From contig NZ_JACHKT010000001.1 in NCBI RefSeq assembly GCF_014204325.1, forward strand, positions 1 to 64,000: DNA of 64,000 nt, written 5' to 3'. This stretch comes from Arcicella rosea. Lineage in GTDB: Bacteria > Bacteroidota > Bacteroidia > Cytophagales > Spirosomataceae. Position 1 is the stretch's first letter. Each line of letters begins with the position of its first letter. A program made the translations under genes and the position numbers. Under the pieces are notes generated by a model, which was given only the letters and a program-made list of their open reading frames with translations, did not search any database and had not been told where the DNA came from. Positions 1 to 8,757 of this stretch are shown here, piece by piece.

Positions 1-52
1 ATGTATATTGCATCCGTATTTATATTTTCTTAGCAGAAACAAAATACAGAAA

Positions 53-91
53 AACCCCGAAAATTGCCAATATTGACACTTTTTCGGGGTT
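53..91. terminator. Bidirectional intrinsic terminator
   Basis: Perfect 11-bp arms AACCCCGAAAA (53-63) and TTTTCGGGGTT (81-91) enclose a 17-base loop, with A-rich and T-rich flanks on either side. A plus-strand reading frame entering from outside the window could end at a TAG at 31-33, so this may terminate that unseen gene, but nothing in the first 33 bases identifies a protein. Confidence 0.7.
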
Positions 92-160
92 ATTTTATTG
101 GTAATATATTGATTATTAAAAGATTACACTCATAAAGGGAAGCCAAGAGTAGGATACATA

Positions 161-213
161 AAAAGTAAAAAGCCCAACATAATCTATTAAATTATGTTGG
201 GCTTTTTACTTTT
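161..213 (-). terminator. Strong terminator of the LruC lipoprotein gene
   Basis: Arms of 23 bp (161-183 and 191-213) pair perfectly around a 7-base loop, with GGGC/GCCC in the middle and A/T tracts at the ends. It begins 17 bases beyond the stop codon of the minus-strand lipoprotein gene, so it is best read as that gene's terminator, though it is symmetrical enough to work both ways. Confidence 0.85.
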
Positions 214-229
214 GCTTTTGTAATGTTAA

Positions 230-2266
230 TTAAAACACTTTGGCAGAATTGAAGTAATTTTTGCTAATTACATACCAATCTGGGTACAGAACGCCACCAC
301 TTTCAACCCATATTCCAAATTCGTAATACGCATCAACGATTGGTATTGTTTCCGAAGGATATTTAAAGTCGCTATGTAAGTCTATTGCCCAAGGTAATAA
401 GTTAGCAGTTTTGTAGTAAATACCTGAACCAGGAACAGAACTGTCGCTCTCCTTGCCAAATAAAGACATATCAGCTTTCGATGTCGGAATCATATTAGGT
501 AAATGTACCTCTTTGCCTCTATTCGATGTTGAAAACAAGAATGGGTTATATGGAGCCGAGCCTAAAGAACTTTTGTTAATCGGTGAGGTAAAGTTGATAG
601 TCATTCTCAAAGTATCATTCGGAGCTACCACTGGCGTTCCTTTAATTGTATTGACAAATCCTCCTCCAGAAGTTTTCATTTGCTTGAAGGCATTATCAAA
701 TGCAATAATCGTAGCATATTTTTGTCCAGCTTCAGTACCATTAGCAGAATTTGTAATCGCCCCATCAGTAAGTGAATGCCCAGATACAGATTTAATCATT
801 GATGGGTCTATTGGCAATTGAAAACCCCATCCGTTTTTAAAACTTGCACCTACCGCTTTAACATAGAATTTAGCTTTTAAATCAACAACTTCATTTTTAG
901 CATTCAATACTTCTTGGAATTGGTAATTAATCACCAAATCGTTCATATCGTAATCTCCTTTAGATGGCCATAAATCTTCATAAGCAAGTGTGCTATAAGT
1001 ATTACTTCCTGGAATGTAATTGTTGATTGCTCTATTTGGGTCTGTTGGATATTCGTCACGGCTATCACCTACACCATCTCCATCAGTATCTTTTGGGCTA
1101 TCTACAATTGGTACATTATTGGTATCAATGGCTTTAATTGGATTAGACGTTGCATAGAAGATAGCATCGTTGAAATCTTGATCACAAGTTGGGCTTTCTC
1201 TTTCAATATCTTCAAACGCTAAAATCATTCTCTTACTAGTAGGTTCATTTAAAACGATTAAATGACGACGAAGGCTCGCTTTGCTTTCTACGTTTAGAGC
1301 ATCATGAGAGAAGTGTGCGTAATTCCCCTTGCCTACTTTACTTGAAGCAAAAGCATCAGCTAAGAGAACAAACCCTATACCTGTACCCGCTGGAAATTGA
1401 CCAATTTTTACTTTATCTCCTGAAATTAATGCTCCTCCTGCCCCTTTGTAAGAAACGTTAGGGAATACAATATTCATTTTTGAAATATCAGCAGTAGTTT
1501 TTGGAGGATTTAAAGGATTAAAAGTATAGTATCCTAAAGTATTTTTCCATCCAGCACCTTCATGTACAAAAGTTACCCAAACGTCTGCAGCTTCTGTAAT
1601 GTATAAGAAGTTACGGTTATTGTTATTCAAGAAGTCAGGGTGTGCAGAAGGAACAGACTTTCCTTCAGGTAAGCTTGCATTAACATATTGTAAAAATGAG
1701 CTTGTGATAGGGTCTCTATCTTTTTCAAGATTGCTAGGTAATCCGTCACTATTCCAAGATCCAAGATAGTCAATTGCTGGGTAAGTCTGTGCATTGCTTG
1801 CTCCAATTCTTGCTGATTTTATTACGGGTTGATCAATACTTTCTGAAGCAGTTGGATTATTACCTCCAAAAATAATTTCAGCGGTTGTGCCATTCAGTGT
1901 AATGATGGTCTCGGAAGGTAATCCGATAAAATCAGGACGAACCGCTATTTTTGTAACATAAGTAGGTATCTTTTGACTAAGGCTAAAAGTACCATTACTA
2001 GTAGTAATTCCTTTAAATAAAAGTTCTTGGTTAGGATAGCTATAAACAGACATTATTACTCCTGAAATAGGACTATTCGTATTGTCAAAAGCACCAATTT
2101 TAAACGTTATTTCTTTTGAAGTTTTGAAGTTGAATGCTGATGGAACTTTCAGGTTTTCCATTGCTGTAGAAGATGGTGTGCCAACTGAACCATTTTCATC
2201 AGGAAAACAACTACTAAGTAAGGTTGTTAATCCTATCAGAATTAGAAGATTATAGTAAACTTTCAT
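230..2266 (-). CDS. LruC domain surface lipoprotein with DUF4114
   Basis: The 678-residue product has a lipoprotein signal with lipobox LSSC (Cys20), so it should be anchored in a membrane, probably exposed at the cell surface as is usual for Bacteroidota lipoproteins. A carboxypeptidase-regulatory-like beta-domain seems to occupy about 50-135. A DUF4114-like region follows at about 285-375, ending with FEDIERE and the acidic DQDFNDAIF. A calcium-binding DTDGDGVGDSRDEYPTDP segment lies at 393-410, and a DUF4842/LruC region from about 425 to the end begins with the typical YEDLWPSKGDYDMNDLV. The family was named from Leptospira LruC and is common in Bacteroidota and Vibrio; its function is unknown. 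The gene stands alone, with a strong terminator after it. Confidence 0.85.
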   Translation of the reverse strand: MKVYYNLLILIGLTTLLSSCFPDENGSVGTPSSTAMENLKVPSAFNFKTSKEITFKIGAFDNTNSPISGVIMSVYSYPNQELLFKGITTSNGTFSLSQKIPTYVTKIAVRPDFIGLPSETIITLNGTTAEIIFGGNNPTASESIDQPVIKSARIGASNAQTYPAIDYLGSWNSDGLPSNLEKDRDPITSSFLQYVNASLPEGKSVPSAHPDFLNNNNRNFLYITEAADVWVTFVHEGAGWKNTLGYYTFNPLNPPKTTADISKMNIVFPNVSYKGAGGALISGDKVKIGQFPAGTGIGFVLLADAFASSKVGKGNYAHFSHDALNVESKASLRRHLIVLNEPTSKRMILAFEDIERESPTCDQDFNDAIFYATSNPIKAIDTNNVPIVDSPKDTDGDGVGDSRDEYPTDPNRAINNYIPGSNTYSTLAYEDLWPSKGDYDMNDLVINYQFQEVLNAKNEVVDLKAKFYVKAVGASFKNGWGFQLPIDPSMIKSVSGHSLTDGAITNSANGTEAGQKYATIIAFDNAFKQMKTSGGGFVNTIKGTPVVAPNDTLRMTINFTSPINKSSLGSAPYNPFLFSTSNRGKEVHLPNMIPTSKADMSLFGKESDSSVPGSGIYYKTANLLPWAIDLHSDFKYPSETIPIVDAYYEFGIWVESGGVLYPDWYVISKNYFNSAKVF

Positions 2267-3131
2267 TTTGTTTGTGTTAAAAAATGGAAAAATATGTGCA
2301 AATAGTGGTGATACTTGTTTAAAGGTTTAACCCTTGTTTTAATATCTTTTTTTTCGTGTATCTAGCACCATTGCAATTCAAATAATGAATAACAAATAGT
2401 GTACCAAAGTTATCGTCTTTAGATTATTCGATGGTTATTATTTTATATTTTTTTGCTAAAAAAACATAAGTGAAAATTGAAAAAACTAAATTACCAAAAA
2501 ATCTATTAAAAATACAAGCTACGATAGTTGACTCAAACTTCAAGCTTGTAACTCTGTATAAAAGTATTGTTAGAGAATAACATTTTTTATGAACAAGCAC
2601 CATAATCTCCAATGGAAGTCTTCATCGGATTTTTTTACTTAATGATAAATATCAATATAATTTTTTTTTGTTTCAAGGTTTTTCAATCAATAATTTTTAT
2701 GCGTTTGTTAAGGCAAAAGATTGGTAGCTAACACCTGATTTTCGACACCGATTACCTTTCTTCTTGCAACATACTTCGTATTATATACTTATTGGAGAAA
2801 ATTGAATAGTAAACACCATTATCCCATAAGACATTCTACGAAGGACATTGTTTGACTATCTCAAATTGATTCATTTACCCTGAGGATGTAACAGTTGTAT
2901 AATAGCTCTACCCATTTTTCGTTTAAAAACCAAGAAGGGCATTATTGAGGATGTAAAGTTGGCATATACAAAAGATGCTATCTATTGCTATGTGGGAAAA
3001 AATAGAAATAGAACTTTACGCTATATACTCACTAAGTTGTTGTAATAAATGTAAGTTATCCTGCTATTGGCAGTGTCTGTTCTGTCGAAATTATTGTATT
3101 AAGTATTGTTCCAATAAAATTTATAATTATT
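2267..3131. other. Gene-poor stretch upstream of the LruC lipoprotein gene
   Basis: These 865 bases are very AT-rich and carry no convincing intact gene. They hold the promoter side of the lipoprotein gene and, at 2321-2336, AAAGG-TTTAA-CCCTTG, which resembles the stronger palindromes upstream of the susC homologue. Broken reading frames near 2890-3045 suggest decayed coding DNA. A 62-codon minus-strand frame at 2424-2612 has no recognisable features and was not called. Confidence 0.6.
2890..3045 (+). pseudogene. Possible 3' remnant of a decayed gene
   Basis: From about 2890 a plus-strand frame without a start codon reads protein-like sequence rich in Lys, Tyr and Arg, including DVKLAYTKDAIYCYVGKNRN and ending RTLRYILTKLL before TAA at 3043-3045. 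Frames just upstream are interrupted. It looks like the last 45-50 codons of a lost gene, perhaps of mobile origin. I could not assign a family, and chance cannot be excluded. Confidence 0.25.
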
Positions 3132-3506
3132 ATGCATAAGGATTTAGAGATTACAGAAAAAGGTATTTTGATTAGAATATCAAAAAAATATAAAGAGAAT
3201 ATGTCGGCAGAGTATCTCTATGAGGCAACACGAGGAGTTTGGAAGTTAGGAAATGGAAGGCATGAAAACGCTGATTATGCTTTTGCTATTGCCAATGGCT
3301 TTATTTTAGATGTTTATAGAATAGACTCGTGGCATCCAGCAGGAACAACTCATTATGCTACTCGTGATGATGTAAATATTACAGGTCGTAAAGAGTTTTT
3401 AGGAACCTTAGCAGAAGAAAGTATAAGAGCAAAATACGTAGGTAAAAGTGTTAACGAGTATTTCAAACAAGGCAACTCAAATCCAATCAATTATATCAAT
3501 ATTTAA
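3132..3506 (+). CDS. Small protein of unknown function
   Basis: The 124-residue protein has no signal peptide or membrane segment and should be cytosolic. It has a mixed alpha/beta look, with an early segment EYLYEATRGVWKLG, a strand ANGFILDVYRI, then DSWHPAGTTHYATRDD and a final KYVGKSVNEYFKQGNSNPI. The pattern of aromatic and acidic residues around the strand reminds me of PUA/EVE-like small domains, but that is an impression only. It stands alone and is followed directly by a palindromic repeat. The ATG start is the first in frame and gives full coverage of the conserved-looking part. Confidence 0.6.
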   Translation: MHKDLEITEKGILIRISKKYKENMSAEYLYEATRGVWKLGNGRHENADYAFAIANGFILDVYRIDSWHPAGTTHYATRDDVNITGRKEFLGTLAEESIRAKYVGKSVNEYFKQGNSNPINYINI

Positions 3507-3519
3507 TGCTATTTCCTAT

Positions 3520-3581
3520 CACAGATTTCCAATCCAACAAAGAACATCAATTCAATGAAGGATTGGAAATCCGTGTTACGG
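3520..3581. repeat. Intergenic inverted-repeat element
   Basis: CACAGATTTCCAATCC (3520-3535) is the inverse of GGATTGGAAATCCGTG (3560-3575) with one mismatch, followed by TTACGG. The ending CGTGTTACGG is shared with an element at 42262-42338 and, as CGTGTTACAG, with one at 17099-17161. It lies between two convergent genes and could act as a terminator for the GH5 gene as well as being a dispersed repeat. Confidence 0.65.
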
Positions 3582-3585
3582 TTTG

Positions 3586-4974
3586 TTATAATTTGATGAT
3601 TTTTTTATAGCCTAATATTCTATTTTTGGCATCAAAAAACTTTAAAATATAAATCCCTGAAGCTTGTGAGCTTAGTGTAATGCTATTGTTGATTACTTCA
3701 ATTTTGGCAATTATATTTCCTTGTAAATCTATCAGTTCTGATGATGTAATCGCACTCATCGTATTTTTAACCGTAAAAATATCTTGACTCGGATTTGGGA
3801 AAACTTCAATATTGCTTAGTTCTGACACTTCGTTCAATCCCAATGCTTTTAAGGTATAACTTTCGAGAGCAAGTTTCATGCAAGCCGAAATCTCTGTTGT
3901 ACCTTTCTGAAACATTGAAAAACCTGCGTCCCATTCCCACCAAGCAGAAGGAATCTCTAACAACCCCAAAGCTTTATAAACCGCCGTGGCATGGCGGCAT
4001 CGGCTATCTACATCTGAAAACTCGCTGTATGAACCAAATTCTCCCAGAAAAACAGGTACATTCTTTTGTATCGACCAATCTTTAGCTTTTGAAAGAGCAG
4101 TATAAATCGCTTCATCAGTACCTTCTTTGGGATAGTTTTTTATACTTCCTTCTACCCATGTACCTTTTGCAGATGCGGGTAATGTGATATTGGGATTAAT
4201 ACTGTATGGAAATGGAATATTTCTTAACTCTTTAATTTCTGGACTCGACCAAGTTGCTCCTTGATGTGTAAAAATAAAAGGTTCGTAATAGTGAAAAGTA
4301 TAAATGATATTATTATCCGCAAATGGCTCCGACTGAATCATGGCATCACGCCCATTCCAATCATGAAAACCCACAATAAAAGTATGATTGGGAGCAATAG
4401 CACGAACTGCATTGATCAATTGGTTAGCTTGTAATCGCCATTCAGCAGCAGTAACATCGTGGGGTTCATTTTGCAATTCAAAGAATACTTTTTCTGGGTC
4501 TGTATTCTTGTATCTTTCAGCAATACTTTTCCATAAAGCAAGTTTTCTTTCAAGCGTATTCGCTCCTTGCACAGAACCATCAAATTCTGGATGATGAAAA
4601 TCTACTATTACTTTCAAATTATTGTTTAAACTCCATTTTAACATGGAATCCACTGCGACAAGTCCAAGAGGAAAATCCCACTGATAAGGTGCTTGAATAC
4701 TGGCAAAAGCACTAAAACAAACAGGAAGACGAACCGTTTTAAAGCCTGCTTTTGCCATATTAACAAGCATTGCTTTACGTTTCATTAGCCCCGAAATATT
4801 CACAAAATCACCAAAATGATTCGCTCTTGAGCCACCCCAATAGTTATCTAAATAAGAAAGATTCATTCCCAAACCCATTGCAGAGGCTCTTTTAGAAGCC
4901 AGATTTTGAGAAAATAGCTTATGATTCAATCCAAAACATAAGAACAGTAAGGCAATAATAATATTTTTCATCAA
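3586..4974 (-). CDS. GH5 endoglucanase with T9SS sorting domain
   Basis: This is a 462-residue secreted glycoside hydrolase of family 5, clan GH-A, expected to cut internal beta-1,4-glucan bonds outside the cell. It has a signal peptide at about 1-22. The acid/base Glu170 lies in FELQNEPHD and the nucleophile Glu312 in VFLGEFGSYS; VIVDFHHPEFDG and IIYTFHYYEPF are further GH5 landmarks. Residues from about 385 form a type A T9SS sorting domain, with EVFPNPSQDIFTV and an end in YKKIIKL, so it should be exported through the outer membrane. It is the last gene of the polysaccharide locus, only 3 bases after the GH9 stop, so the two are surely co-transcribed. Exact substrate (cellulose, xyloglucan, mannan) is not readable here. 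Confidence 0.9.
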   Translation of the reverse strand: MMKNIIIALLFLCFGLNHKLFSQNLASKRASAMGLGMNLSYLDNYWGGSRANHFGDFVNISGLMKRKAMLVNMAKAGFKTVRLPVCFSAFASIQAPYQWDFPLGLVAVDSMLKWSLNNNLKVIVDFHHPEFDGSVQGANTLERKLALWKSIAERYKNTDPEKVFFELQNEPHDVTAAEWRLQANQLINAVRAIAPNHTFIVGFHDWNGRDAMIQSEPFADNNIIYTFHYYEPFIFTHQGATWSSPEIKELRNIPFPYSINPNITLPASAKGTWVEGSIKNYPKEGTDEAIYTALSKAKDWSIQKNVPVFLGEFGSYSEFSDVDSRCRHATAVYKALGLLEIPSAWWEWDAGFSMFQKGTTEISACMKLALESYTLKALGLNEVSELSNIEVFPNPSQDIFTVKNTMSAITSSELIDLQGNIIAKIEVINNSITLSSQASGIYILKFFDAKNRILGYKKIIKL

Positions 4975-4977
4975 GCT

Positions 4978-6732
4978 TTATTTTAAGATTTTTACTTGCA
5001 AAGCTTCTATTGCTCCAGCTAAATATGCCAACGGAGCATTCCAATTGATGGCAATTTCATTGGTTGAATACGAACATTCCGCATCTAAATAACATTCATC
5101 GGCTACTTTGGTGGTATAGCCTTCACATTTATCTTGTTGTCCAGCGTTTGTTCCGCCCGATAAAAAACCTGGTAAAGGTTCTGCAATACCATCAGCAATT
5201 GCCAAACGATGATGCAAGTGCATAGGCGTTTTTGAACCAAAAGCAGTTAAAAAAGAATATCCTGTACCGTTTCTTCCTAAAATATAATCAAGATTTGTTA
5301 AAGCTAAATCTAAGTACTTTTTATCTTTTGTGAGTTGGTAAGCCTGAATCATGGCAATGCCTTGGTTGGCGGCAACTGCCGTACTTCCCCACACAAAATC
5401 TTTAGCAGTTTTGCCCATCACGGTTTGAAATGAACGTTTTTCAATACCATTTGAAAGCGTATCTGCAAAAGCTATTAAATTACTTTTCAAAGTAGGGATA
5501 TCTTCTTTCGCCTTGCCAGTTAATTGATTGTGAAACCTTGCCAAAGAGTAATAACCCAACAAACGAACTTGATTCCAAGAAGGCACAGACATTTTGTTTG
5601 CAGGTAATAAATCAATGTTTTGATAATACTTTTCGTCTTTCGTAGTAATGTATAATTCGGAAGCAGCCCAAATAAATTCATCCGATACATTATTATCGCC
5701 ATAAGCACCTGTAGTGATTTTCGGTAAAAACTGTTCGTTTAATTTATTCTGATCATATTTCACGACTGGATTTTTACTTGCCCAGTCCCAAGCACGAATA
5801 GATGCAGCTAAACAAGAATCTGCCAAGGTTGGAAATTCTTTAGGAAATTGTCTGAAAATACGAGCAGCCTGAGCCATTACAGCGGCGAAATCCAATGTTG
5901 CGGCAGTACTTTTCTGAACAACATATCTGGTTTTCTTGGCATGGTTTGGCATCAACATGCCATCAAAATTAGCATTTGTCAGTTTATGATACACGCCACC
6001 GTCGATGTCTTGCATGGTTAGCATCCATTGCAAATTCCACAAAGCCTCATCCAACACATCAGGAATAGCATTATTACTTTCAGGAATATTCAGGTTTTGT
6101 TGCTGAAAATAGTCTGGAAAATCTTCGTACATAGCAAAGAGCGTTCCCATCGTTATGCCAGAATTTACGATATACTTATTGTAATCGCCCGCATCATACC
6201 AACCTTTTGGCGATGAAATTACTTTTCCTACGGGTCTTTTTTCAGAAACTGCCGAAGGGTGAATCAATATTTTGTTATCAGGATGAGCGAATGGTCTTGC
6301 CCATTTTCCTGCATACTTTTCAGGAATTTTAGTAGATGCTCTTTGGAAATAAAAAGCTTTTAGGGAAGCTTTCGCTACATTATGGTGTACTTCATCTTTA
6401 ATCTCAAATGGATAAGAAATACCTAATTTAGGTACTTCAATTATATATTTTCCGTCTTTTTGCAAGCTTGAAAAATCAGCAATTTGTGTTCTTTTTCCTG
6501 AGAATTCCGACTGACGTTCATTACTTAATTTTCCTGTTAAAACAGTATTTTTCAAATCAGCGGTTTTGACCATGAAAGTCTCTGCATTAGCATTAACAAT
6601 TACAGCTACTTTGGGCGAATTTGGATAAAAACCTACTTGATTGAGGCGAATATTTTCAGATAATTGTTGCGAATAAACTGAACCAAACGGAATCGCTATG
6701 AAGGATAAAATGGATAATAGTTTAATATTCAT
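4978..6732 (-). CDS. GH9 endoglucanase with N-terminal Ig-like domain
   Basis: The 584-residue protein is a family 9 inverting cellulase. A signal peptide covers about 1-21. An Ig-like CelD_N domain follows (NQVGFYPNSPKVAVI onwards, to about 115), then the (alpha/alpha)6 barrel. Catalytic-base aspartates Asp180 and Asp183 sit in GWYDAGDYNKYIVN, and the acid Glu559 in STNEIAINWNAPLAYLAG near the C terminus. It has no T9SS tail, unlike its GH5 and GH44-like neighbours, so a periplasmic location is likely. That would fit trimming of oligosaccharides already brought in by the SusC/D pair. It lies between the GH44-like and GH5 genes in one transcription direction. Confidence 0.92.
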   Translation of the reverse strand: MNIKLLSILSFIAIPFGSVYSQQLSENIRLNQVGFYPNSPKVAVIVNANAETFMVKTADLKNTVLTGKLSNERQSEFSGKRTQIADFSSLQKDGKYIIEVPKLGISYPFEIKDEVHHNVAKASLKAFYFQRASTKIPEKYAGKWARPFAHPDNKILIHPSAVSEKRPVGKVISSPKGWYDAGDYNKYIVNSGITMGTLFAMYEDFPDYFQQQNLNIPESNNAIPDVLDEALWNLQWMLTMQDIDGGVYHKLTNANFDGMLMPNHAKKTRYVVQKSTAATLDFAAVMAQAARIFRQFPKEFPTLADSCLAASIRAWDWASKNPVVKYDQNKLNEQFLPKITTGAYGDNNVSDEFIWAASELYITTKDEKYYQNIDLLPANKMSVPSWNQVRLLGYYSLARFHNQLTGKAKEDIPTLKSNLIAFADTLSNGIEKRSFQTVMGKTAKDFVWGSTAVAANQGIAMIQAYQLTKDKKYLDLALTNLDYILGRNGTGYSFLTAFGSKTPMHLHHRLAIADGIAEPLPGFLSGGTNAGQQDKCEGYTTKVADECYLDAECSYSTNEIAINWNAPLAYLAGAIEALQVKILK

Positions 6733-6842
6733 TGGATAATTTTATAAATGGTTTGTTGTGATTCAAATCGCAGCAATATCTGTAAAAATATTCCTGCATG
6801 AATTGCTAAAAAATAAAGTAATTCGTTGTATGTATTTATTTG

Positions 6843-8711
6843 TCAGAGGGCTACAATTTTCTTCACTATCATCGCTTTGTCATTGGATAGTTTTAAGAAA
6901 TAAGTACCTGATTTCACTTTTTGATTTACACTGATAACCGTCTCGCCGTTCGGTATAAATTGAGTGTAAATTTGTTTTCCAGTTTCGTCGATAAGTTCAA
7001 TTTGTTTGAATTTCTCAACACCAGTATCAATCGTAAATTCATCCCTAAATGGATTAGGGAAAACGTTAATGATCCTTTCTGGTTCTGTTGAAGTACCCAA
7101 CACAGCAGCGTATTGTCCTAATTTTCCCGACAATATTATTGAAGTAATAGACATCGCAGGGAGCGTCAGCGAAATAGTATTATTTTCTATGGCCACATTA
7201 CTTTTACTCAAGGCATTTTGTGTATGCGATACAAAGGTTTCGGTATTGGGCAATGATTTTAAAGCCAAACCCGTGGCAGTTTTACCAGACAAAACGAAAT
7301 TATCAAAACTCAAAGAAGTAGTTTTTGAACTGCTTGAAGAACGATTCACCAACACGACCGTCATAGAATCTTGGGTTGCGTTAATACTTGGATATGCCGA
7401 TACAAGTGTTTCGTCTGAAGAAGTGCTTTTGATAGAGAAAGATTTATTATAACGACTGAATAAATGTACCGTTTCCCACATTCCCACTGGCCAAGACCAT
7501 GGTGTGAATATTTCTACTTCATTTTTCATAAACTCACCCAAAGTGGAAGCATACCAAACGGCTATGGCATTAGGATTGGTGATATTAATACCCGATTCGG
7601 TTATGCCTAGTTTCACACCATGATTTGTACCTAAGTATTTCTCTAGCCAGTCGTTTACTCTTCCAAAAATATACTCTTTATTTTGCGAATTATCGTAACC
7701 GCCATTGATAGTTTTCACGCCGTTGGCTTCAGGATATACATAATTTCTGTCAAAGAAAACTCGGTGATATTGTAGTACTTCATCTACTTTGTTACTTCCC
7801 GGATAGTAATGAATATCCAACACATCCAATAATTTGATGCCTGAACTTTTCTGTTCTTCGGCTACTCTTTTGATAAAATATTCTAACCAAGGATAGCTTT
7901 TTCCATTAACAGTAATCCCATTTGGCCAGTTGTACCATTGCCATTCGTTGGCGGTAACTGGCCCAACTAATTTGATATTTGGGAATTTTGCACGAGCTTT
8001 CTTGGCTACGTCAAAGTACTTTTGCATAAATGCTTCGGCTGAAATTTGTACTGGCATTACGTCGTCGTGTGTGCCATTCCAGATTTCTACTTCATTATCC
8101 ATGTTCCAATACAATAATTTATTTTTGTCTAATGCCAAATCCTTGAACCAGTGATCTAATATCGCTACAGTAGAATCGGCAGACCAATCTTCTAAGTATT
8201 GATTAATATCTCCTTCTACTTTGGCTTTTGTACCTGTAGGATTAAGGACACCATTGCCTGCTAAATTTTGATTCACGCCCTCCCACCATTGCGATTTGTT
8301 ATAATCCCAATCAGGGAAATTGGCTTTGTTTGTTTTAGCTACTTTTCCTAATAATTGAAAAGCCCACATTCCTTGTGCTGTTGGCATGTAGGTTTTTAGG
8401 GCTTTCGCCGCCACATCCCAATCATTGCCATAAACATTATTGTACCAGTCAGGATGCGAAGACAATTTCTTTCGCCAATTGTATTTTGTACAATTATTTC
8501 CACCACTTTCTCTAAAAAAAGTAATCCCGGCATCTTTTAGCATCGTCCAATTAATGTTCAATACTTGCCCTGGGTCTGTAGAAAGGGAATTATTTCTACC
8601 ATATAAGTACGGAGAAATAGCTTTTTTGTCGGCAGTAGCATCAATTTTAATAGATACTTGTGCTTGTATCGACAAACTCATAAAAATGAATATAAATAAA
8701 ATGTATTTCAT
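6843..8711 (-). CDS. GH44-like endoglucanase with T9SS sorting domain
   Basis: I chose the ATG at 8711 because it starts directly with a signal peptide (MKYILFIFIFMSLSIQAQ); the longer frame from 8771 adds 20 residues and overlaps the preceding gene. The 622-residue product looks like a GH44 xyloglucanase/endoglucanase. It has ISPYLYGRNN near the N terminus, RESGGNNCTKYNW, the putative acid/base Glu207 in YWNMDNEVEIWNG, LDVLDIHYYPG, and the putative nucleophile Glu372 in LGITESG. The usual Pro after the first Glu is Val here. A beta-sandwich follows the barrel, and a type A T9SS domain (INVFPNPFRDEFTI to MIVKKIVAL) ends the protein. Family placement is from motifs only; another clan GH-A family is possible. 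Confidence 0.8.
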   Translation of the reverse strand: MKYILFIFIFMSLSIQAQVSIKIDATADKKAISPYLYGRNNSLSTDPGQVLNINWTMLKDAGITFFRESGGNNCTKYNWRKKLSSHPDWYNNVYGNDWDVAAKALKTYMPTAQGMWAFQLLGKVAKTNKANFPDWDYNKSQWWEGVNQNLAGNGVLNPTGTKAKVEGDINQYLEDWSADSTVAILDHWFKDLALDKNKLLYWNMDNEVEIWNGTHDDVMPVQISAEAFMQKYFDVAKKARAKFPNIKLVGPVTANEWQWYNWPNGITVNGKSYPWLEYFIKRVAEEQKSSGIKLLDVLDIHYYPGSNKVDEVLQYHRVFFDRNYVYPEANGVKTINGGYDNSQNKEYIFGRVNDWLEKYLGTNHGVKLGITESGINITNPNAIAVWYASTLGEFMKNEVEIFTPWSWPVGMWETVHLFSRYNKSFSIKSTSSDETLVSAYPSINATQDSMTVVLVNRSSSSSKTTSLSFDNFVLSGKTATGLALKSLPNTETFVSHTQNALSKSNVAIENNTISLTLPAMSITSIILSGKLGQYAAVLGTSTEPERIINVFPNPFRDEFTIDTGVEKFKQIELIDETGKQIYTQFIPNGETVISVNQKVKSGTYFLKLSNDKAMIVKKIVAL

Positions 8712-8757
8712 AAAATTTATATTTTGAAGCTTAATTATTGATAAATAAAATCTTCCA

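Noticed and set aside
453-821. 122-codon plus-strand frame
   Set aside because: It lies wholly inside the LruC lipoprotein gene on the other strand and has no independent motif.
2424-2612. 62-codon minus-strand frame in the gene-poor stretch
   Set aside because: No signal peptide, family motif or typical composition; AT-rich DNA produces such frames by chance.
7006-7452. 148-codon plus-strand frame
   Set aside because: Antisense shadow of the GH44-like gene; the catalytic and sorting motifs are on the minus strand.
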